Source: Streptomyces rishiriensis (lineage in GTDB: Bacteria; Actinomycetota; Actinomycetes; Streptomycetales; Streptomycetaceae). Taken from it: a stretch of 64,000 nucleotides of DNA. The DNA is taken from contig NZ_BEWA01000001.1 of NCBI RefSeq assembly GCF_003112535.1, positions 151,073-215,072 of the forward strand, read 5' to 3'. The position numbers and the translations under genes are program-made. Under the pieces are notes generated by a model. It was not told where the DNA came from. It saw only the letters and a list, made by a program, of their open reading frames with translations, and did not search any database. Positions 24,516 to 33,507 of the stretch are shown piece after piece. Positions within the stretch are counted from its first letter, which is position 1; each line of letters starts with the position of its first letter.

Positions 24516-25010
24516 ATGACCGAAAAAGCGAAGACCAGCGAGCCGCAGGCCGACCCCGCCGTATCGGTGGTGGGTCCCAACGACGGCGAGACGATCGTTC
24601 TGGGCGCCACGCGCATGCGCGTTCTGGAGGACGGCAGCCACACCGGGCACCGCCTCGCGATCGCCGAGTCCGTCCTCGCCCCGCACACGCAGGGCCCGCC
24701 GCAGCACCGCCATGGCCAACACGACGAGGGCTTCTATGTCCTCTCCGGCACCGTGCGGTTCACCGTCGGGGACGAGGACTACGACGCCGCCGCGGGGACG
24801 CTCGTCATGGTTCCGCCCGGCACCCCGCACACCTTCGCCAACGTGACCGACCAACCCGCCGTCATGCTCAGCACATTCACACCCGACCTGTATGTGCAGT
24901 ACTTCCGAGACCTTCATGAGGTGCTCGCATCCGGACAGCCGCTGACGCCACAGGCCAACATCGACGCAATGAGCCGCTACGCGACACAGCCCGCGACCGA
25001 CCTCGCCTGA
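24516..25010 (+). CDS. Cupin-domain protein
   Basis: The 164-residue protein has the cupin motif 1 PPQHRHGQHDEGFYVLSGTV (two His and Glu as metal ligands) and motif 2 GTLVMVPPGTPHTFANVTD (the last His). A single cupin barrel of this size is typical of quercetinase-like or isomerase-like proteins. The substrate is unknown. ATG 24516 is preferred over the upstream GTG because homology starts soon after it. It is probably controlled by the divergent LysR gene. Confidence 0.85.
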   Translation: MTEKAKTSEPQADPAVSVVGPNDGETIVLGATRMRVLEDGSHTGHRLAIAESVLAPHTQGPPQHRHGQHDEGFYVLSGTVRFTVGDEDYDAAAGTLVMVPPGTPHTFANVTDQPAVMLSTFTPDLYVQYFRDLHEVLASGQPLTPQANIDAMSRYATQPATDLA

Positions 25011-25183
25011 AGTCGGCGGGACGGAACGGCCCGGCCGCCCTCCTTTCGGCCTCTGGGGCCGTGGCGCTCCCGCCTTTCGCGTCCGAACCCCTCGGACGAC
25101 GGACCGGCCGTCTCCAGGGGCCTCCCTGGCACACGACGCAATCGACAGGACCCCGCGAACCGGGGCCCCCGTGAACGGAAACC

Positions 25184-25543
25184 ATGAACATCGCCTACTG
25201 GATCGTCGCGGGACTGCTCGCGCTCTTCTACTTCTACGCAGGCACGCTGAAGGTGATCCGCAGCCGCGATCAACTCCGACCGATGATGGCTTGGGTCGAC
25301 CGTATTCCCCTGCCCGCCCTCAGGGCGCTGGGGGCGGTCGAAATACTCGGCGCGGCCGGTCTGGTCCTGCCACCGCTGACCGGTACCGCTCCTTGGCTGG
25401 CGTCGGCCGCAGCCATCGGCTTCGTACTTCTGCAGACCGGTGCGATCGCCGTTCACCTGACCGGGGAAGACCGCCGGATCACACTCAATGTCGCACTCAC
25501 CGCCACCGCGGCCGTGACCGTCTGGTTGGCCACCAGGCCGTGA
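25184..25543 (+). CDS. DoxX-family membrane protein
   Basis: The 119-residue protein has four hydrophobic helices, with the DoxX features AGTLKVIRSRDQLRPMMAWV near residue 20 and LRALGAVEILGAAGLVLPPL in the third quarter. DoxX-like proteins are small integral membrane proteins linked to thiosulfate:quinone oxidoreduction or redox homeostasis. The role here is unknown. It follows the cupin gene after 173 bp. Confidence 0.85.
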   Translation: MNIAYWIVAGLLALFYFYAGTLKVIRSRDQLRPMMAWVDRIPLPALRALGAVEILGAAGLVLPPLTGTAPWLASAAAIGFVLLQTGAIAVHLTGEDRRITLNVALTATAAVTVWLATRP

Positions 25544-26389
25544 CCGTGGCTCATTTCTCGACCGGCGGAGGCGACTGCTCGGCCAGCCGCCTCACGGCCG
25601 CTGTCACTTCTCATGGACATCGAACACGCCGCCGTCCACGCGCTGCGCGGTGAGGCGTACATCTGCTGTCGCAACTCGGTTCCGGCACAGATCTTGGGGA
25701 GCCGTGGCGGAGCGTTACCTCGATGTTCGATTGCAAGGAGTCCGGCCCGCGCGAGACGGCGTACGCCTTGCCGTCCGACAGCCGAAAGTGACGCTCCCTC
25801 AGGTGCCTTCGTCCGCTGCTGTGGCTGGCGGTGGACGGTGAGGGTGCTGGGCATGCAGACCGATGCTCTGTTCCGGGACTCGCTAATGTCCGCTGGGATC
25901 GACGAGGTGGACGTCCAGGCGGTTGCGGCCGCGTTCGACACGGTCGAGGTGGTGGCTGGAGGCCGCGCAGGCGGCGCTGCATCAACACCGACGACCTGCC
26001 CGGACCGGACTCCGCCGGCGAGGCCGGCAGCTGGGCGGCCGTCGTACCGCGCGGCACCGTGATCATCCACCGTCCGCGGGGATCCTTCATGCCAGCGGCG
26101 CCAACCGCTCGGCTCCGCCCCGGCCGGCGCTCGCCCTTCGGCTTCGCACCGAGCGTGCCGAGCCCGTTCCCGGGGTGGCGCACCCTGCTTGCTGCCCTGG
26201 GCGACGAGGACGCCGCCCCTGTGATCTACCGGAGCTGAGCCCGCCCCGACGAAGGAGCCCCCGTGCAGGAGCAAGCAGCCGCCCCGTCCCCGGCCGAGAC
26301 TCGCCGTGCCCGTCCCCGGGCAGGGCGGGGTGCGGGACTGCGCCCTTTCCGTTTCGGCGTCAAAGGCGCCGCGGACCGCAAGGCTATTA
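25544..26389. other. Gene-poor eroded stretch
   Basis: No convincing complete gene is seen. Two short segments look coding: a reverse stretch with RLSDGKAYAVSRGPDSLQSN and IEVTLRHG near 25800-25700, and a forward stretch with GEAGSWAAVVPRGTVIIHRP near 26010-26080. Neither has a start, continues in frame or matches a family I know. The rest reads as mixed-frame noise. Confidence 0.4.
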
Positions 26390-26996
26390 GGGGCTGTGAA
26401 CTCGCCGTCCGTGTCGTCCGAGTAGTCGTTCCAGATCTCGTTGTCCAGCCCCTGCACCCCGGTCTGGGACCGCCCGGCGGGCTTCCCCCTGAGTCGAGAT
26501 GCCTGACGGTCAGGTCGTACGACTCGACTTCGCGCTGGACGCCGACACCGGTCCGTACGGTGATGCTGGCGCCGTCCGTCGCGGTGACCGAGCCGCCGAA
26601 GCCGCCGTCGGCCGTGCCCGCGGCGCTGTCAGCGGTGCCCTGGACGGTCGCGGTGCCGCCCGCCGGGACGCGTGAGCCGCTTCGGCGAGACCTCGAACAT
26701 GCCCTCGGCGGCGGGCTTTCCGTCCTCGCCGCACACCTCGGTGGTGAGGTCGAGGATGAGGGGGCGGTCGCCGTCGTTACGGTGGGTGACGGTCTTGGTG
26801 ACCGGCTTGTCGTCGGTGTGCGGCCACTGCTGGGTGGGGAAGCCGTGGGTGGCCGGGCTGGTGGTGAGTTGCTGTCCAAGGGCGCGGACGATGTCCGTAC
26901 GGTCCGTGCCCTGTGTGAAAGCCGAGACGCCGAGGGCGGGCTTGGCGGACGCGGTGAGCGCGGCCTTGAGGCGCTCACCGGTCCTGACGCTGGGCT
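26390..26996 (-). pseudogene. S8 (subtilisin-like) serine peptidase, C-terminal part, frameshifted
   Basis: Reverse frames in turn give LKAALTASAKPALGVSAFTQ, HTDDKPVTKTVTHRNDGDRP, GMFEVSPKRLT, VPAGGTATVQGTADSAAGTA, VESYDLTVRHLD and LDNEIWNDYSDDTDGEF. These are the beta-rich domains that follow the catalytic part of secreted actinomycete S8 peptidases. At least two frameshifts are needed and the catalytic Asp/His/Ser region is absent. It is a relic. Confidence 0.7.
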
Positions 26997-27003
26997 AGAA
27001 GAG

Positions 27004-27025
27004 GCGCCCCTTCGCAAAGGGGCGC
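27004..27025 (-). terminator. Hairpin downstream of the ABC permease
   Basis: GCGCCCCTT and AAGGGGCGC form a perfect 9-bp stem with a CGCA loop, 13 bp beyond the permease stop on the operon's strand. Position and stability fit an intrinsic terminator of the Streptomyces type, without a strong U-tract. Confidence 0.65.
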
Positions 27026-27038
27026 GGGGCGTACGGAC

Positions 27039-28094
27039 TCAGACGAGCCGCTTACGACCCCAGAAGAAGAGGAACGCCACGACACCGGCGGTCAGGGCGA
27101 ACAGAATCGACGCCCCGAACCACTGCATGGCGTTCATCTGCGACATCGGGAGGTACTTCACCGACCAGCCCACGACATCGGCCTTGTCCAGGCACACCTG
27201 CCGTGCCGCGTCGGTCTGCGACTCCGAACAGATGCCCCAGCCCACCAGGTCCCCGCTGCCGGTGACATACGACTGGTCGATTTGGTAGGCGCCTTGAGGG
27301 AGCGAAGGGGACGCGTTCTCGCCCGTGACACCCTTGTTCGTCGTGACCGTGACGACGTTGCCGAGCGACAGCAGGAAGTAGCCCCACACGAGTTGGAGGA
27401 CGACGGTGAAACCGAAGGTGACCACCATGGCCGTCAGCGTGCGCCGCAGCACCACACCGATCGCCACCCCGCCGAAGACGGAGAAGAGGGTGAGGGCGAC
27501 AGGCACCGGGCCTGTCGTGTTGAACGCGGCGCCCGAGGTCCAGTCCATGACCGTGGCCTCGGACTTGACGGGGTTCCACCACCAGCCGAACACCGCCGAC
27601 AACACGCCCGTGCTCACCACGATCACCAGTACGGCCAGCGCCAGCTTCGTGGCGAGCCAGCGGGTCCGGCTCATGGACTGGGCGGCGACCAGCTTGGCGG
27701 TGCCGTTCTCCAGGTCGCCCGCGATGAGCGGGGCGCCGAGGAAGACACCGAGCAGGATGGGTATCACCTGGAGACCCGTGGAGACGAAGGAGAACGCGTC
27801 GTTGTACTGCTGGAACTTGCCGCCCGCCTCGTCGAGGCTCTTGCCGGGATAGCCGTAACCGTCGAGGAAGTCGACCAACTGGCCGCGCTGGTAGACGATC
27901 CAGGCCACGGAGAGCACGGTGGCGGCGAGGATCGTCCAGAACGCGGCCCGGTGCTGGCGCCAGACCAGCCAGGTCATACCGCTGAGTCGGGGGCGCCGGT
28001 CGGCCGGCGTGGTGGTCGCGTTCATGGTCCCGTTCTTGCCGTCGCTCGTGGAGCCGGTCGAGGTGCTGGTCGAGCTGCGGGTGAAGGTGCTCAT
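27039..28094 (-). CDS. ABC-2-type transporter permease
   Basis: The 351-residue membrane protein has about six hydrophobic segments: WTILAATVLSVAWIVYQRG, VIPILLGVFLGAPLIAGDLE with the conserved GAPLIAGDLENGTAKLVAAQ motif, LALAVLVIVVSTGVLSAVFG, and a last helix ending FLFFWGRKRLV. It is the membrane half of an ABC transporter whose ATPase gene overlaps it by 4 bp (ATGA). The preceding GntR gene makes this the YtrA-type regulator/ATPase/permease operon linked to response to cell-envelope-active compounds. Confidence 0.85.
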   Translation of the reverse strand: MSTFTRSSTSTSTGSTSDGKNGTMNATTTPADRRPRLSGMTWLVWRQHRAAFWTILAATVLSVAWIVYQRGQLVDFLDGYGYPGKSLDEAGGKFQQYNDAFSFVSTGLQVIPILLGVFLGAPLIAGDLENGTAKLVAAQSMSRTRWLATKLALAVLVIVVSTGVLSAVFGWWWNPVKSEATVMDWTSGAAFNTTGPVPVALTLFSVFGGVAIGVVLRRTLTAMVVTFGFTVVLQLVWGYFLLSLGNVVTVTTNKGVTGENASPSLPQGAYQIDQSYVTGSGDLVGWGICSESQTDAARQVCLDKADVVGWSVKYLPMSQMNAMQWFGASILFALTAGVVAFLFFWGRKRLV

Positions 28095-29035
28095 GCCGCC
28101 ACCGCCCCGGTGCCGAACCCCTGGCCGTGGACCTGAGCGGTGGGGGTGATCAGCGGTGGTGCGTCGGGTGAGCGGAGATAGGCGAGCAGGAGTTCCTCCA
28201 TGTTCGGGGCGTTAGTGTCCCAGGGGCCGGTGACCGGGCCCTCGGGGCGGATGAGCGCGGTGAACTGCCGTCCGCTGGTCCGGGACTCGACGAGGGTGTG
28301 GCACCCGAGGGCGGGAGGCATGCCGTCACCCTCCTTGGCGCCCGTGACCAGGGTGTGCACGGACATCAGCTCGTCCACGTCACCGGCGAGGCGCACTCCG
28401 CCGCCGGAGACGACGACGAGGTAGTCGCACACGTTCTCCAGTTCGGCGAGGACGTGGGTGGACATCAGCACGGTGGTGCCGCGCTCGGCTGCCTCGGCGA
28501 GGAGGGTGCCCATGATCTCGTGGCGCACGACCGGGTCGAGGTCCGACATCGGCTCGTCGAGCATCAGCAGGTCGGGGCGCTTTCCGAAGGCGAGAGCGAT
28601 CGCGACGCGGGTGCGCTGGCCTCCGGAGAGGGTGCCGATCTTCGCGTCGAAGGGCACGTTGCCCGCGCGGATGATGCCCTCGGCGGCGCGCTGGTCCCAG
28701 CCGGGGTTCAGCTCCCGGCCCAGACGCAGGGTCTCCGCCACGGTGAAGCGGCGGAACAGGGGCTTCTCCTGGGCGAGGAACGCTGTGCGCCGACCGGACT
28801 CCACCGAGCCCGGAGCCCCACCGAACAGGCTGATCGAGCCGTGCGTCGGCTGCAGGACATGGGCCGCGATGCTCAGCAGCGTGGTCTTGCCCGCCCCGTT
28901 GGGTCCCACCAGGCCGCAGATCCGTCCCGCCGGGAGTCGGAAGGAGCAGTCCCGCAACGCCCAGCCCCGCCGGTAGCGCATCCCCAGCCCGTACGCCTCG
29001 ATCGCCGGTTCCTCCGCGTACATACCTTCACTCAC
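28091..29035 (-). CDS. ABC transporter ATP-binding protein
   Basis: The 314-residue ATPase has Walker A GLVGPNGAGKTTLLSIAAHV, signature IGTLSGGQRTRVAIALAFGK, Walker B LLMLDEPMSDLDP and the switch His in TTVLMSTHVLAELENV. The GTG at 29035 follows GGAG at good spacing and overlaps the GntR stop. ATG 29023 is the alternative. The coupled order gntR-ATPase-permease and the shared palindrome imply one regulated operon. Confidence 0.9.
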   Translation of the reverse strand: MSEGMYAEEPAIEAYGLGMRYRRGWALRDCSFRLPAGRICGLVGPNGAGKTTLLSIAAHVLQPTHGSISLFGGAPGSVESGRRTAFLAQEKPLFRRFTVAETLRLGRELNPGWDQRAAEGIIRAGNVPFDAKIGTLSGGQRTRVAIALAFGKRPDLLMLDEPMSDLDPVVRHEIMGTLLAEAAERGTTVLMSTHVLAELENVCDYLVVVSGGGVRLAGDVDELMSVHTLVTGAKEGDGMPPALGCHTLVESRTSGRQFTALIRPEGPVTGPWDTNAPNMEELLLAYLRSPDAPPLITPTAQVHGQGFGTGAVAA

Positions 29036-29480
29036 CTGTGCTCCTGGTTGTCGTGGCCCCCGTGGACCCCGTTGCCGCCACGTTCCCGGCGGCGTACTGC
29101 TTCTCCATCGCCGACGCGACCAGCGCGGCCACGTCCTCCCGCTCCAGACCGGCCCCGGCCGCCTTCGACATCCACGCCACCAGCTCCGCGTACAGCGGCG
29201 AGTCGGTGCCCGTCTCGGGGCGGCCCAGCGTGCGTCGTACGAAGGTGCCCTGGCCGGGTCGCGGTTCGACCAGGCCCTCGCGCTCCAGCTCGCGGTACGC
29301 CTTGAGGGTGGTGTTCGGGTTGACCGTGCTGGTCTCGGCGACCTCCTTGGCGGTGGGCAGCCGGTCACCCGGCACGAGTACGCCCAGCCGGAGGGCCTGC
29401 TTGGTCTGCTGCACGATCTGCTGGAAGGCGGGGACGCCGCTCCGCCTGTCGATGCGGTACTCCACGGTCACCATCATCAT
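29028..29480 (-). CDS. GntR-family regulator, YtrA type
   Basis: The 150-residue protein carries the GntR winged HTH at residues about 10-75 (GVPAFQQIVQQTKQALRLGV, VAETSTVNPNTTLKAYRELE, GQGTFVRR) and only a short helical C-terminal region (YAELVAWMSKAAGAGLERED). That plan is the YtrA subfamily, which represses its own ABC-transporter operon. The start codon lies in the perfect palindrome described separately, which fits autorepression. Confidence 0.9.
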   Translation of the reverse strand: MMMVTVEYRIDRRSGVPAFQQIVQQTKQALRLGVLVPGDRLPTAKEVAETSTVNPNTTLKAYRELEREGLVEPRPGQGTFVRRTLGRPETGTDSPLYAELVAWMSKAAGAGLEREDVAALVASAMEKQYAAGNVAATGSTGATTTRSTGE

Positions 29481-29510
29481 TCCACTACTTGATTAGTGGA
29501 ATGATGATGG
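29471..29510. promoter_or_regulatory. Perfect 17-bp inverted repeat over the gntR start (operator)
   Basis: CCATCATCATTCCACTA and TAGTGGAATGATGATGG pair perfectly around a 6-bp spacer (CTTGAT). The right half covers sequence upstream of gntR and the left half its first codons. It is AT-rich against its surroundings and symmetric, as expected of a GntR dimer operator. Confidence 0.75.
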
Positions 29511-29720
29511 AGGGATGCGAGGACGGTTGTCAATGCCGACCGGGGACGAGGAGAAGCGGGCGGGAGGTGCGCCGGCCGTCTTTTTTGGGACATCAGCGGA
29601 CAGGGAACAAGGCATGTCCAGCAAGAGAGCCTGATGGAGGCCAGTCCGACGATGACCCTTGCGCAGCGTCTCCAGCTGGACCCGGGCGACCAGGTCCGCG
29701 ATCGGCTTGTCGATGTCGAG

Positions 29721-29913
29721 GGGTCGGGGCGTGAAAGGCTTCCGCAGCACCGGCGCAGCGCAGAGATTCCTCGCCGCGTTCAGCGGGATCTCACGCCGCT
29801 TCCGGCCCCACCGCCACAGCCTGTCCGCCACCCACTACCGAGCCGAGATGAGCATCCGCCTCGCCATCTGGGACCACATCACCGGCACCGCCGGCCTGCC
29901 CGCAACAGCCTGA
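29721..29913 (+). pseudogene. IS6-family transposase C-terminal fragment
   Basis: The frame GVKGFRSTGAAQRFLAAFSG then ISRRFRPHRHSLSATHYRAE and MSIRLAIWDHITG matches the end of IS6-type transposases (the FRPRRH...YR.E......W region). The DDE core is missing. The 210 bp before it (29511-29720) shows no gene I can support. Confidence 0.65.
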
Positions 29914-29960
29914 CCCAGGCCGATACCCGGGCGGCCGCACTCCACCACGCTGTCAGGCAC

Positions 29961-30242
29961 TCACGCACCCAACAACGTGACAGCGCCGATCCGCCTCCTG
30001 GCGCAGTGAAGTGTGCTGGTGAGCGCGGTCTCGGGGTCGGGGCGGATGAGGACCGGGGCGACGGGGTCGGCACCGGCCGACTGTCCGTCGACGGCGATCC
30101 GTAGGGCGATGTCGCCGGTGCCGGTCCAGGGGGCTGGTCTCTTCCGGGTGGTGAGCATCGCGGTGAACTCCGCGACGGCCTTCTGGTCGCCGGGGTGGAG
30201 CGGGCCGGTGCCGTGGCCGCAGCGTCGGTGCCGGGCGGTCAC
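29961..30242 (-). CDS. Small hypothetical protein of mobile-region type
   Basis: A 93-residue protein with RHRRCGHGTGPLHPGDQKAV and AEFTAMLTTRKRPAPWTGTG near the N-terminus and an ordinary C-terminal part. The start overlaps the previous gene's stop by 4 bp. Similar small proteins occur in Streptomyces integrated plasmids, but I know no function. Confidence 0.5.
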   Translation of the reverse strand: MTARHRRCGHGTGPLHPGDQKAVAEFTAMLTTRKRPAPWTGTGDIALRIAVDGQSAGADPVAPVLIRPDPETALTSTLHCARRRIGAVTLLGA

Positions 30243-30478
30243 GCGGCGTTGGAGGCCGGGACGGCCCTGTGGCTGTCGCGGTGCGCGGACTGGGCGGGCT
30301 CAGCAAGGACGCGCAGGCCGTGCGGTTCGCCGACCTTGCCGTGCTCGCTGCACATCACCTGGTAGTTCGCACGTCCGGTGCAGCCGGATTCCGGGTCGCG
30401 GGGCTTTCCGGAGGGCTTGATCTCGTGCTCGCAGACGATGCCGTCCGACTTCGTCGTGGCGAACTCCTTGTCCTGCAT
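30239..30478 (-). CDS. Small hypothetical protein
   Basis: A 79-residue protein including GCTGRANYQVMCSEHGKVGE then PHGLRVLAEPAQSAHRDSHR. Cys and His residues in C...C.EHGK could form a metal-binding knuckle. It overlaps the next gene by 4 bp, so the two are coupled. The family is unknown. Confidence 0.5.
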   Translation of the reverse strand: MQDKEFATTKSDGIVCEHEIKPSGKPRDPESGCTGRANYQVMCSEHGKVGEPHGLRVLAEPAQSAHRDSHRAVPASNAA

Positions 30479-30666
30479 CTCGCGTGTCGCTTCAGCGATG
30501 GGGTGGACGGCTCGGTGTGCGCGCAGTCGACCAAGGGTCCGGTGTCGGATTCCACATCACGTGATTTGCGATGGAGATCACAGAATGAGAGGTCATCCGC
30601 GCCATCCACGAGAGTGGACGTGGCATGCAGGCGGCAACGAACGCTGTACGGTGCGCGCGGTCGGGG

Positions 30667-31335
30667 TCAGGCCCGCAGGTAAGTGAGCACGGCCAGGACC
30701 CTGCGGTGGGTCTTGTCCGTCGGAGGTAGGTCCAGCTTGGTGAGGATGTTGCCGATGTGCTTGCCGATCGCCGCTTCGGAAACCACCAGCTCCTTGGCGA
30801 TCGCGCCGTTGGACTTGCCTTCGGCGATGAGCGCAAGCACCTCTCGTTCGCGCGGGGTGAGCTGCTCCAGCGGATCGCGGCGGCGGCGCAGCAATTGGCG
30901 CACGACCTCGGGGTCGACCACCGTCCCGCCGTCCGCCACCTTGTGCAGCGCTTCCACGAATTCCTCAACCTGGCCAACCCGGTCCTTGAGCAGATAGCCG
31001 ACACCCGATCCGTCGCCGGAGTCCAGGAGTTCTGCTGCGTATGTCCGTTGCACGTACTGGCTGAGGACCAGGACCGGCAGTGTGGGGCGCTTGGCGCGCA
31101 GCCGCACTGCCGCGTGCAGGCCCTCGTCCTGGAAACCGGGCGGCATGCGTACGTCCGTCACCACAATGTCGGGGGCATGCTCCTCGACCGCGGCGACGAG
31201 TGCCTGCGCGTCCCCGACGGCCGACACCACCTCGTTGCCGCAGCGGCTGAGCAGGCCGATGAGCCCTTCCCTCAGCAGCACGCTGTCTTCGGCCAGCACT
31301 ACGCGGAGTGATCGGCCGCCTTGGTCAACTCGCAA
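30667..31335 (-). CDS. NarL/LuxR-type response regulator
   Basis: The 222-residue protein has a receiver domain (RVVLAEDSVLLREGLIGLLS, phospho-acceptor Asp in DIVVTDVRMPPGFQDEG, Lys in GVGYLLKDRVG) and a C-terminal LuxR HTH (LTPREREVLALIAEGKSNGA, IAKELVVSEAAIGKHIGNIL). A TTG start at 31335 with GGAG upstream is the best choice. It overlaps the kinase gene by 37 bp. With that kinase it should control the divergently encoded ABC transporter. Confidence 0.9.
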   Translation of the reverse strand: MRVDQGGRSLRVVLAEDSVLLREGLIGLLSRCGNEVVSAVGDAQALVAAVEEHAPDIVVTDVRMPPGFQDEGLHAAVRLRAKRPTLPVLVLSQYVQRTYAAELLDSGDGSGVGYLLKDRVGQVEEFVEALHKVADGGTVVDPEVVRQLLRRRRDPLEQLTPREREVLALIAEGKSNGAIAKELVVSEAAIGKHIGNILTKLDLPPTDKTHRRVLAVLTYLRA

Positions 31336-32603
31336 GGAAACTCCACACGCAAGAGAGTCGGCCCACCCGGCGGACTCGTCAGGGCAAGTCTGCCATCCAG
31401 GACCGATACCCGGTCCGCGAGACCGGTGAGGCCGCTGCCTGCCGAGGCGTCCGCGCCGCCGCAGCCGTCGTCGCGCACCTCGAGGAAGAGGCGTCTGTCG
31501 CGATGACCGCCGCACACCTGCGCGCGGTCGGCGCCGCTGTGTTTGGCGACGTTGGTCAGCGCCTCGCAGACCACGAAATACGCAGCGGATTCGACCGCCT
31601 GGGGTGGTCGGCCCGGCAGTTCGAAGTCGACGTCGACGGGGACCACACAGCGGTCCGCGGCGTCGGCGACCGCGGCTTGAAGGCCGTAGTCCGTGAGGAC
31701 CTTGGGGTGGATGCCGTGGATGAGCTCGCGCAGTTCCGCGAGCGCCTTGCCCGCCTCCTCGTGGGCCTTGGTGAGCTGGTCGGCGAGCGGGCCGGGAGGG
31801 GCGTCCAGGCGGGCCAGCCCGAGGGCCATCGTCAGGGCCACGAGGCGCTGTTGGGCGCCGTCGTGCAGATCGCGCTCGATACGGCGCCGCTCGGCCTCGA
31901 AGGCCTCGACCAACCGGACGCGGGAGCGGGCCAGTTCGACCACCTTGGCGCCGAGCTCGCCCTCGCGGGAGGCGATCAGCAGCCGGGCCAGTTCGGAGCG
32001 GGCGCCCGCTGTGACGCCGAGCACGTAAGCGCCCAGGCCCATCAGGAGCAGGCCCAGCACGGCGACGCCGAAGGCGGTCGGCCAGGTGGTGACCGTCCAC
32101 TGCTTAAGCACCTTCGCTTCTCGGCCGTCGCCGACCGTGGCCATCAGCAGCGGGGTGGTGACCATGGACAGCGGGAAGAGCAGGGCGACCGTGATCGCCA
32201 GGGCATCGACGGGCCACAGCAGCCCGGCGAACAGCAACGCGTACCCGAGCTCCCGCCAGGTCGCCTGTTCGCGCAGCCGGGTGTTCAGCCAGGCCCACAG
32301 TCCCGGCGCGGCCGGCACCTGGTGCCGACTGGACACCGGGTTGCGGTCGATCAGGCGCAGCCTGCGCCGCTCCACCCCGGCCACTGGGATCCCGCTGAGG
32401 GCGACCACGATGAGCAGCGGCAGCCCCACCAGGACGATAGCGAGTGCACCGCAGACCGCTGCCACCGTCACGATCCCCACCAGGGCGGCGGCGCCGGTGA
32501 CCGCGCCGGTGAGCAGATACGCGGTGACGCGCCAGGGCCAGGCCGACAGCAGGAAGCCCGGCCGGGACATGGCCTGCCACACGTTCCGAGAGTGCATGTG
32601 CAT
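31299..32603 (-). CDS. Sensor histidine kinase (HisKA_3 type)
   Basis: The 434-residue protein has an N-terminal membrane region with about four helices (including YLLTGAVTGAAALVGIVTVA and GVAVLGLLLMGLGAYVLGVT). The dimerisation domain carries the phospho-accepting His in RRRIERDLHDGAQQRLVALT, the ATPase has the N box in FVVCEALTNVAKHSGA, and GCGGADASAGSGLTGLADRV is the G region. There is no large extracellular loop, as in intramembrane-sensing kinases that detect envelope stress. Start at the first of two nearby ATGs. Partner of the overlapping response regulator. Confidence 0.9.
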   Translation of the reverse strand: MHMHSRNVWQAMSRPGFLLSAWPWRVTAYLLTGAVTGAAALVGIVTVAAVCGALAIVLVGLPLLIVVALSGIPVAGVERRRLRLIDRNPVSSRHQVPAAPGLWAWLNTRLREQATWRELGYALLFAGLLWPVDALAITVALLFPLSMVTTPLLMATVGDGREAKVLKQWTVTTWPTAFGVAVLGLLLMGLGAYVLGVTAGARSELARLLIASREGELGAKVVELARSRVRLVEAFEAERRRIERDLHDGAQQRLVALTMALGLARLDAPPGPLADQLTKAHEEAGKALAELRELIHGIHPKVLTDYGLQAAVADAADRCVVPVDVDFELPGRPPQAVESAAYFVVCEALTNVAKHSGADRAQVCGGHRDRRLFLEVRDDGCGGADASAGSGLTGLADRVSVLDGRLALTSPPGGPTLLRVEFPCELTKAADHSA

Positions 32604-32769
32604 GACCGTAAGTGGCCCCACCAGTCCGGCGCCATCGGTCCAGGGTGCGTATCAGGGGTAGGCCTGGCACTACCCCAAGTCTCGTTCGTGCCGTACTGCG
32701 TCAGGCGAGGCTTTCGCGGTTTCGTGGAGGAACCAACGAGCCAAGGAGCGGGTACTGGTGGGAGAACAT

Positions 32770-33507
32770 ATGAGCAACGACGCGATCCGGTTGCGCTCCG
32801 TGACCCGGCGGTACAGCTCGGGCGGCACGTCCGTCACCGCCCTGGACGAGGTATCGCTCGCCTTCCCGAGGGGGACCTTCACCGCCGTGATGGGCCCGTC
32901 CGGGTCCGGCAAATCGACCCTGCTGTAGTGCGCCGCGGGCCTGGACCGACCCACGTCGGGCTCGGTCACCGTGGGCGACACCGAGCTGACCGGGCTGAAC
33001 GAGACCAAGCTGACCCTGCTGCGCCGCGAGCGCATCGGCTTTGTGTTCCAGGCGTTCAACCTGCTGCCCTCGCTGACCGCCGAGCAGAACGTGGCCCTGC
33101 CGCTGCGGCTGGCCGGCCGGCGCCCGAAGAAGACCCAGGTGCGCGAGGTGCTCGAACTGGTCGGACTCGGCGACCGGGCGCGGCACCGGCCGACTGAGAT
33201 GTCCGGCGGCCGGCAGCAGCGCGTTGCCCTGGCCCGCGCCCTGATCACCCGCCCCGAAGTGCTGTTCGGCGACGAGCCGACCGGCGCGCTCGACTCGCAG
33301 ACCAGCCGCGAGGTGCTGACCCTGCTGCGCGCCATGGTCGACCGGGACGGTCAGGCGATCATCATGGTCACCCACGACCCCGTCGCCGCTTCCTATGCCG
33401 ACCGCGTCGTCTTCCTCGTCGACGGCCGGGTCAACGGTGAGCTGATCGGCGCCTTGGCCGAGGACATCGCGGCGCGCATGACCAAGCTCGAGGCGGCGCC
33501 GTGCTGA
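32770..33507 (+). pseudogene. ABC transporter ATPase (MacB/LolD type) with an amber codon after Walker A
   Basis: ATG follows GGGAG. The frame shows the A-loop [20 protein letters not shown] and Walker [15 protein letters not shown], then TAG at 32926-32928, then CAAGLDRPTSGSVTV, the Q-loop region GFVFQAFNLLPSLTAEQNVA, signature EMSGGRQQRVALARALITRP and Walker B VLFGDEPTGALDSQ. Gln or His is usual at the TAG position, so CAG to TAG is likely. The rest is intact with no frameshift. Without readthrough the transporter lacks its ATPase, since the restart candidates lie beyond Walker A. Confidence 0.85.

Noticed and set aside
25011..25183. Terminator or small RNA between cupin and DoxX genes
   Set aside because: Only scattered short GC pairings are seen, with no stable stem or conserved pattern.
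26263..27288. 341-residue plus-strand gene
   Set aside because: It is antisense to the S8 peptidase relic and the permease end; the reverse frames carry the recognisable motifs.
32770..33507. Genetic-code change explaining the in-frame TAG, TAA and TGA codons
   Set aside because: All three stop types occur once each in different genes, while many intact genes use the same codons as normal stops; random decay or sequence error is simpler.
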